From Branchiostoma floridae (Eukaryota > Chordata > Leptocardii > Amphioxiformes > Branchiostomatidae), in NCBI RefSeq assembly GCF_000003815.2, contig NW_023365789.1, positions 272,960 through 327,323 on the forward strand: a stretch of DNA of 54,364 nucleotides. The letters are read 5' to 3'. The notes under the pieces are model-generated. The model was given only the letters and a program-made list of their open reading frames with translations, ran no database searches and was not told the DNA's origin. A program made the translations under genes and the position numbers. Numbering within the stretch: position 1 is the stretch's first letter; each line of letters opens with the position of its first letter. This document shows positions 46,942 to 54,364 of the stretch, piece by piece.

Positions 46942-49900
46942 CTTCATCTTCTCCACAGTGATAATGGCCTGTCGAATCTCCTCCCGGCTGAACCTGTCCT
47001 TAACATTGCGGAGTCGGTCAGCACAGTCTGGGGAGGACAGACGGACATATCATCGTTGTCAGGTAATAGATTATGTTTTGTATTTCACTTGTGGGGAGTA
47101 ACGTTATTGTTGGTGACCAGAGAAGACTTATATTTATAGAATGTATCTTAGTTTATTCATTCGTTTGAATTGTAAGGTCATGTTTTAAATCATTATGCTT
47201 CAAATACAGCCCAAGCTAAAAGCGTGTTTTCTGACCGCTCAACAAGACATTTGCCATTTCCTTCGAAGCTTTGTAATCAATTTCCCTTAAACACGCGAGG
47301 CTGACAACAGGTTCCTTATTTCCTCATTGTATCAAGTTCGATTTGGCCATGGAACAAAGGGAAAGGGTTTTACGAGGATTTCTTGTTTCGTACGGTGTGC
47401 AGGATTGACAATGAGGTCTTAGTTTGAATTGAAGTTATCCTTCTCACCATCGAATGTTGGCCTGTCCTCCGGGTTCTGACTCCAACATGTCTGCATCAGT
47501 TCGCTCACTGACGTCACGTCCTCCCGGTCGGTGGGGATCAGGGTCAGGTCAGGTCGTTGACCCATGGTGACCGCCATGGAGATCAGGGCCGAGTTGGCAG
47601 CAACTGGTAACAAAGATAGATAAAAATCGTGCCGTTATCAGGAGTCTTACGACCAAATACCAAACGCAACTGTGAATATATCTTTTACTAATGATAAACT
47701 CCGAAGGATACATGTCTACTCCAAGGCTTGTAGTAGATAAAGTAGTATAACATCAAGAACTTAACTCACGTGCATAAGGCTGCCTTCTAGTAAGAATCTC
47801 CCACAGCAGCACCCCAAAGCTGAAACCAATAAGAATGCACATTGGAGCGGCATGATGTTATGATGATGATTATTACATATTAGGTTTGTGGACTGAGAAG
47901 AGGAACATACTAAATTACGCTACATCTGATAGAAAAATCGGTCTAGTTATTTGGAATACGCTTAAAATGATGCATTTTGAGAAAATACAATATAACTGGG
48001 TACTAAGTTTTCCTCTATGTAATTTGAGGAAATATTGAAAATACTATCAGTACTAGCCTACTTCTTACCTGTAGACATCAAACTTGGTGTTCGGAGCCAG
48101 GTTGATGTTCGAATGGTACTCCGGCGGCGCATGCGTGATAGTGCTTCCTTCCGGGCTGGTTTTAGTGACGACACGAGATTCGGCTTTCCACTTGGACAGC
48201 CCAAAGTCTGAAATCTGATATTTCATTGTGGAATGAAATTCTATTTTAGGAAAAGAATTCTAAAGGGCAATTCTATTAAAATGACAATCCAATAAAATAT
48301 CAATCTATGTCTTCTTTCGACATCAACATTAAGGATGTTGCAATCTGTACCTTGACATGGAAGTCCCCATCCAGTAGCACGTTCTCTGCCTTCAGATCAC
48401 AGTGGAGAATCTGTGGGTTCTGGCAGTGCAGGAAAGTCATCCCCAGGGAGATCTCGTGCGCCATTCTCCACCTCAGGGCCCAGGGCACGTCCACATCCCG
48501 CAGCAGCCCTGCCAGAGAGCCGTTCTCCATGTAGGGCATCACGATGGCGAAGTTTGGGTCCAGACAGACCCCCAGCAGACTGATGACGTGGTCTGATCGG
48601 CTTCCCAGGTTCAGTTTCCTCGCTTCGGAGTACAGCAGCTCTTGCTCACTTGAAACGAAGGAACATACGAAACACTATTCTGTGAGTGGATATTGTTTTC
48701 ATCTAAGGCCATGTTGATTTGATTATATGGATGACATCCTCCGGCAACTCCAAAATTGATGCGAGCGAGCGAATAAAAAAAAAAGTTTGTCAAAAAAAAA
48801 GTTGCCTCCAGTATGAAATCAAAGTGGCCAGGAAGGTTGAACATAGGACTAAACACACATAGTATGGTATACCAACAGCTAGGTGTAGGGACCAGTACAT
48901 CATATGGGTGCAAAAGATTTTTTCTTCTTGGACCAATCCGAAAAAAACAGACCTGAAAAAAAAAAAACAGAGGAACAGGTTTCGCCAATTACAAAATGGA
49001 CACACTACTAGTATGTCGGCAGCCATTTGGGGTCTAACCGGGGGGCCAAGAAGACAACAAGAGCGAAGTCAAGTAGAGTTTATAGTTAATTGCACCAAGT
49101 TTCTACAGTCAAAGGTACAGAGACAGTTAGCCTTTATTACATGGAGATGGGATTTTAAAATGCAGTGGGAGTCCAATAATCCACCAAACAGATTCCTTTG
49201 TAGCAAAATTGACCAATTACCATTGTTTTGAGTATTGCTAGTTCTCAAGTTTCCACAGACAATCAGGTCCAGGTTCATGTCCGGACCTGGAAATGATCCT
49301 CTGGACCTGAATTTTCTGTACTGGTACCTCCCCCAACCAACAATAGATTTTCTTTCTTTCTGTCCTTATATTTCACATCTTATCCTTTGACTTTAGATTC
49401 ATTTTGGCATTCTATGGCATTAGTTATCTGTTTTCTAATACTTTTTTTTCAATCTACGGAATATTTGTGCTCATTCTACAGCTGCTTTGCACAATTTATT
49501 GTGTGGTCGAAAACTTTTTTTTTTTTTGGAAATGGCCGAAAATTGGTGCGAGCGCGGATGTCATCCATATAATCAAATCAACGTGGCCTAAACTACATTA
49601 TCTTAAACTATATGGACCAATTCCAACTGCACGCAATGTAATATCAATATAGCTAGTAGCTTATATATTGGATATCACCGTTGGAGCACCACAGAAGAAC
49701 TAGTTTCCCATCTCGGTTTTCTGTTCTTCCTAATGTTTCACTTTCTGTCATGTCGGTTCATTCTCTATATTCTTCTTTTTGCCTCCACGGACTTTCTTTG
49801 CATAACAGTTTTAGCTGTCCCGATGACATGACACTTACCATGGCTAAAATTAAATTGCTGTAGAGAAAGTTTCGTCGAAATAGATATCGTTTGAAGACAA

Positions 49901-50100
49901 ACTATGAGGAAAACACAGGAAACCCCGACCTTCCTTCAATTTTGCGAGTGAACAGACATTTGACGGCCACGTCCTGTCTCCAGTCCAGATGTCGGGCTTT
50001 CGTCACGAAGGCGAACCCTCCACGGCCGAGAATGGACTGTTCCTCCAGGCGTCCAGACTCCACAATAGGGAACCTGCGATCTATCGTCACGCTGGGGTAT
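46942..50100 (-). CDS. G4 protein kinase domain and tail
   Basis: Exons 50100-49930, 48648-48351, 48214-48069, 47819-47770, 47603-47448 and 47027-46942. Seen: LGRGGFAFV, VAVK, MPYMENGSLAGLL (hinge), HCDLKAENVLLD, ISDFGLSKW, HAPPEYH, FGVLLWEILTRRQPY, CWSQNPEDRPTF. The tail (RLRNVKDRFSREEIRQAI) is an amphipathic helix. TKL-like, non-RD. The intron 48649-49929 carries a transposon that G1 lacks. Confidence 0.88.
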
Positions 50101-53100
50101 CTGTAGGAAAATATTATTGCACTGTTATTTGCACATGTATGAAAGTTAGCATTATAAAAACCTCAAATTGAGGCCAATACACCCAACAGGCTTCTCGTCA
50201 GACATTTTTGTTCAGGTGCTTGACCGACGTGTTCTCATACAGACATCTTAAAATAAAGACATAACGTATCACTGCCATGGCAATGTATGCTGTCAGGAAA
50301 AAACTGAAGAGGTAGTGAAGATAGCTACCATTATTAAGCAAAGCAACGTACAGGGTTCTTTGAATGACTTAGTCTGTCAGTGAAAAGGTGTAAGTTGATT
50401 TGGAAATAGGTGGTAATCCGTTTCTCAACACCCAAAGACAGTTTGTATGTGATTCTCTATAATAGAGGGATATGAAGTGTAAGCCAGACGTGCGTACTCA
50501 CCTCCTCTGTACCTCAACCGGTAGATGGCCTCCAACGGCTCCTCTTTCTTCGGACGTATGGCCACACCGGGTCGGGTTCTAATAGACAACAAAAGCTAAT
50601 TCACATTGACAGCAAGTCATTCTCTGATTCCACTTTGTTCTCTCTTGAGGATTTCAATGAGATAAAACTAGCGATTTGTTCTTTCCATGATTTGTTTAAT
50701 ACTTTGAATACAAACTATACAATGTTGCGGATAACAGGCAATAGGGCTTTCTTTATGTTGATGCAGAACATTAGACTATGGTTCTATAATCTGACCGTAA
50801 CCGTCCTGCTGATCTGGTCTGCCAGCTGGTGCAGATCCAGGTCCCTCAGACACCGCTCCAGTACAGCCAGGCTGGCATCAGGACCGGCTCGCTCTCTCCA
50901 TCTTACCAGCGTCTTGTACATCGGCTCGTCTGGACTTTCGGACTTAAGAGGGATTTTATGCAAGAAAATATTAATGATTGACACTTTCTACCAAGAGAAA
51001 GTATGGCTGTCTAATGGCTGCTTCCTTCTATTGAAGGTGATATTTAGAATGAGCTAAAATCTATTACGTATGAAAAGTAAGTAACATAAATATGTTGTAA
51101 CTAACGAGTAATGTCTCGATAATGATTAGCTGATTTGAGCAGTGAAGATAACAAAATCATTAAATCATTTGATATGAGGCAATGCCCTTTAGATGTTTAG
51201 TCATACCAAGATGATTTGGATATGGAAAATACCTCGATGTGTCTAATCTCCGGATCGCTGAAGCCTAACTCCCGGGCGATGGGTTTCCACTGGTTCTGTC
51301 CCACCTTCAGAGACAGGCGGTTGAAGGCTTGACGAAGTTCCTTATCTGTGGAATGCAATATGTACTCTGTTAAAACAAGTATTTCACGTTGCGAAGGCTT
51401 TAAGCTAACATTGTAAAATGTATTCTTTAAGATGAGCACAATATTTCGTCACATCGTCTCAGTCAGTTTGTCCAATAGATATTTGTGATCTGATATGTTA
51501 CATCTGCATACAATGTATCTAGAGACTATCGCCGCGGTATAATGTAACTGTTTTCAAGTTCAATGTCAATGCCAAGATGCCAATACAATTTCCTTTTGGA
51601 CAATCATTGACTAAATTAACTGAAACTTGCCACGACGCATTGAATTACGCTATGGTAATATCAAATTTAAACATAGATTCTACTTAAAGTTACTACAGTT
51701 ACTCGCAGTTACTACAGTCACAACAGTTACATTGCAAAGGTGCTTTCCCATGCAAAATGTAGATGGCGAGGGTTAGGTCGTTTGCTCATCCACTTCAGTT
51801 TAGACAGCTTTGTATCGTGCCATCATTACCCACTTTAGACTACATCGTGCCGTCATTACCTTGTGCGGTGTCGCCTCCAGTCAGTTTTAACGTTGGCGGT
51901 TGTTTCCGCACCACACCGGCCCGTGCTTTCGTACCTGCTGCCTGGGGTGGTAGTGGTGCCGCGCCTTTGGAGAATAAATGACGTACAGTTATTGGATACG
52001 CACTAGTAATATAAACTATACAATTTTACACATTCTCTGTCCTAAGCATTATATTTTAGCTATCTAAAATATTGATCATTAGATATGTATAAATATGTCT
52101 AATTACCTGTACTTGTGTCCATTCTCTCTGCAGTTTGGCCCCTTTGTTGGCTGACTTGTTGCTTCATCCGGGCACTTTTCTCCCTTCTCTCCCGTAACTT
52201 CCTCTCCAGTTCCGTCTCTGCAGCAGTCTCTGTGATGCCAGGTTTACGTGATGCTGTTTATAGTATAAAAATTTATGCCTTAGTTACATCATTTTGCCAT
52301 GAGTATTAGATACAAAATTTCGTGTATGGACTTGCAATAGAAACCAACACTCGGAAAATACTTGTAGACGTACTCGTTTCTGACATTGGGTCATTTCCAA
52401 GTTTTGCTTTTCTTTGTAAAAGGAACAAAAATCATTTTTGGGCATTCTAGAGGGTAACAATTTTTGTCTTTATGTTTAATTTGGTTGATTTTATCATACC
52501 TGTGGCTGTGTTAGTTGTTCTACTTTGCGGCATAATAAAAGGCGAGGCCTTGTCGCTTTACCAAAGTTGTGGACATTAGATAAAACCTGTTTAATATGCT
52601 CAAGTAACTTTATTTACCGACCTTTAACAGGTGTGGCTTCTACATCTCGGACTTCCTCAGTTACTTTGCCTGCTGCTGAATCCTTTTTCTCCTCTTGTCC
52701 AGCTCTTTTTGTTGCCTCTGTATATGATGAACCAACAACATATAACAAAGTTGTAAGGCATTCAAGTATGTGAAAGTGAAACCTAGAAAAACTAACAACA
52801 TATCGCGACTTTCAGAAAATGGCTGCTAGTACCGTCTGTGCGTGCGTAGCAACAATGTTTATATGTGGCGGACGTTTCGAAGTATTAGATATAGCAGTGC
52901 TATTCATTGTGTATGCTGATGTAGCGCAAAATGAACAAACATCGGTAGCCATTGTCTTCTTTGGATGTTATTCATAACTAACCTTTCTCAGCCTCCTGTT
53001 TCAGGAAGGCCATGATGGCGCCGGTCCCTTGTTTACACACATCCTGTGGAGGGTATGCCAGGGGGTTTCCAGACACATCCAAGTCCGTCAGCTTGTCTGC

Positions 53101-54099
53101 TCGGTGAAGGGCGGTTGGCAGCCTGGTGATGTTGTTGTCCCTTATGTACAGTTTCTCCATGGCAGGTAGTTCACACAGGACTTCTGGGAACGTGTCGAAC
53201 TTGTTGTTCCAGAGTTGAACCACCCGTAGGTTGTGCAGGTGACTCATGGTGCTCGGCAGGGTTCTGAGGAGGTTTACATCTAATGACAAGAGCCACAGGT
53301 GTTGTAAGTTTCCCACTTCATCTGGGACTATGTCAAACTTGCAGCCACCAGCGTACAGTTGCTCCAGTGTCTTCAGCTGCAGCACCTGTCTGGGGAACTC
53401 ATCAAACTGACAGCTGAATACTCTGAGATCCTTCAGCCTGGCAAGTCGTGTGACGTCATTGGAGAGACATCTGATGGGGTTATTACCGACACTTAACAGC
53501 TCAAGGTTAGGGAGCGAGCAGACGCCGGAGGGCAATTCCGTCAGCTGATTATCATTAATGAGTAATCTGGTCAATTTCTGCAGCTTTTCCACACCAGAAG
53601 GGAAAGTGGAAAATTTGTTCCCATTAGCCTCCAACGACTCAAGGTTTGACAGAGAGCAAACCCCTCGTGGAACTTCTGTCAACTGGTTACCATAAATGTA
53701 CAGTCCTCTCAGTTTCTGCAGCTTTTCCACACCAGGGGGGAAGGTGGAGAACTTATTGTTACTGACATCTAACACCTCAAGGTTAGGGAGCGAGCACACC
53801 CCTGAGGGCATCTCCGTCAGCTGATTATCATAAATGTACAGGTGTGTCATTTTCTGCAAGGAACCGATCGCCTGTGGCAAACTTGTCAGCATGTTGCCGC
53901 CAGCGCTCAAACGGTAAAGTTTCTGCAGACGGCCGAGTGCTTCCGGGATGCTGGTTAGTTTGTTTTTGGACACATCTAGATAGTCCAGGTCAGTGATATC
54001 AAACACCTCCTCCGGGATGGACGTCAGACCCTGGTTACTCAGGTCAAGCTTCAGGCGACCGTTGACGGTCTGAGGCTGGAGGTTCAGGCCCGCCGCCAT
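46942..54099 (-). CDS. G4: LRR-linker-death domain-kinase gene
   Basis: Exons in transcript order: 54099-52983, 52717-52622, 52253-52107, 51964-51860, 51345-51233, 50942-50796, 50578-50502, 50100-49930, 48648-48351, 48214-48069, 47819-47770, 47603-47448, 47027-46942. All phases join; 903 codons. Residues 1-372 LRR, 373-488 charged linker, 489-575 death domain, 576-600 spacer, about 601-875 kinase, then a helical tail. If the last donor (46940-46941) is not used, the frame reads on for 14 codons to a stop at 46900-46902. The architecture is IRAK-like (DD plus TKL kinase) with a cytosolic LRR sensor in front. The kinase has all catalytic residues except the HRD arginine (HCD). The three linker exons between LRR and DD are absent from the other genes. 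Confidence 0.83.
48707..49588. mobile_element. 882-bp MITE-like element in G4 intron, TAA duplication
   Basis: Termini of about 33 bp starting GGCCA(T/C)GTTGATTTG and running to ATGGATGACATCC. TAA at 48704-48706 and 49589-49591. The same G1 intron lacks it and keeps a single TAA at the matching place (near 1480). It lies only about 56 bp from the kinase exon. It contains the GGACCTGAATTTTC motif (49270-49325) also seen near 41540. No transposase seen. Confidence 0.85.
50502..50578 (-). CDS. G4 short exon between death domain and kinase
   Basis: A 77-nt exon, phase 0 in and 2 out, ending GAVGGHLPVEVQRR. The phase and similarity to the G1 exon decide the frame; another open frame exists but would not join the kinase exon. 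Confidence 0.65.
50796..51345 (-). CDS. G4 death domain, two exons
   Basis: Exons 51345-51233 (113 nt) and 50942-50796 (147 nt). Seen: FNRLSLKVGQNQWKPIAREL, DPEIRHIE, PMYKTLVRWRERAG and LRDLDLHQLADQI. More diverged from the other three than they are from each other. The donor at 50794-50795 was chosen because it aligns the exon end with the paralogues; one 6 nt earlier is also possible. Confidence 0.87.
51860..52717 (-). CDS. G4-specific charged linker, three exons
   Basis: Exons 52717-52622 (96 nt), 52253-52107 (147 nt) and 51964-51860 (105 nt), each symmetric phase 1-1. The second reads TETAAETELERKLRERREKS..., with heptad-like Leu and dense Glu/Arg, likely a single helix or coiled coil. 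The others are Lys/Glu/Ala- and Pro-rich. No domain recognised. Because each is phase 1-1, any can be skipped in frame. Confidence 0.7.
52983..54099 (-). CDS. G4 LRR exon
   Basis: 1117 nt, phase 1 out. The N-terminus MAAGLNLQPQTVNGRLKLDL is the G2 type. It has three 46-residue NQLTE units, the middle one being the odd SLSNLESLEANGNKFS type shared with G3, then the NPIRCLSNDV-type LRRs and the cap. ATG at 54099; upstream 54188-54276 is the CA repeat. Confidence 0.92.
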
Positions 54100-54187
54100 G
54101 ATGGATTTTCTACATAACGTACAAAGAAACTTTAGATATGATTCCCGCAAAGGCGCATAGCACGATATACAAGCACGAAAGAGGCAC

Positions 54188-54276
54188 AAACACACACACA
54201 CATACACACAAACATTAACACACACACACATACACACATACACATGAACAAGCACACGCACACACAGACACACAAA
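54188..54276. repeat. CA-rich repeat 5' of G4
   Basis: Imperfect (CA)n, nearly the same as 16769-16860 upstream of G2. The sequence around it, 54100-54364, is also almost identical to 16683-16945. Confidence 0.9.
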
Positions 54277-54364
54277 CCTATGATGGTAATGAGATGCATC
54301 GTATTGGATATAAGTTACTGTAGAGTAGAACCCTCAATACTAGCCTCTGTTCACAGTCACGATT

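Overview
The window looks like a piece of an amphioxus (Branchiostoma-type) or similar invertebrate deuterostome genome. It has introns with GT-AG borders, long AT-rich intergenic DNA, CA microsatellites, small inverted-repeat transposons and assembly gaps (N runs at 24219-25199, 39958-40057 and 40710-41410). The species is inferred from style and from the domain combinations; nothing in the sequence names it.

It holds four paralogous genes, all on the minus strand and read right to left. G4 (54099 to about 46942) encodes LRR - charged linker - death domain (DD) - protein kinase. G3 (33211-26916) and G2 (16682-11017) encode LRR - DD - linker - TIR. G1 (3983 to <388, cut by the window edge) encodes LRR - DD - kinase. 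Every predicted protein starts MAAGLN and has no signal peptide or membrane segment, so cytosolic sensors are expected. DD+TIR is the architecture of MyD88 and DD+kinase is that of IRAK, so the locus reads as cytosolic LRR sensors fused to either half of a Myddosome-like output. Shared death domains could let the two classes co-assemble (inference).

The genes are built by exon shuffling and the scars are visible. Nearly identical 138-bp coding LRR units differ mainly at exposed strand positions. N-termini pair G2 with G4 and G1 with G3, while C-termini pair G2 with G3 and G1 with G4. Broken copies of DD and LRR exons sit in introns. In both TIR genes an intronic copy of the end of the LRR exon appears to have become a 13-nt micro-exon, which is needed to bring the reading frame from the DD exons (phase 0) to the TIR linker (phase 1).

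The intergenic DNA was duplicated with the genes. About 2-3 kb upstream of G1, G2 and G3 is a homologous block holding an NRF1-like GCGCATGCGC site. Around it are tandem modules that each start with a direct repeat resembling a nuclear-receptor (DR1) site. From 36.0 to 43.8 kb there are several tandem arrays, one carrying three copies of a perfect RFX X-box palindrome. Three inverted-repeat transposons with 3-bp TTA/TAA target duplications are at 20285-20615, 45136-45711 and 48707-49588 (the last inside a G4 intron). I see no tRNA, rRNA, CRISPR or unrelated protein-coding gene.
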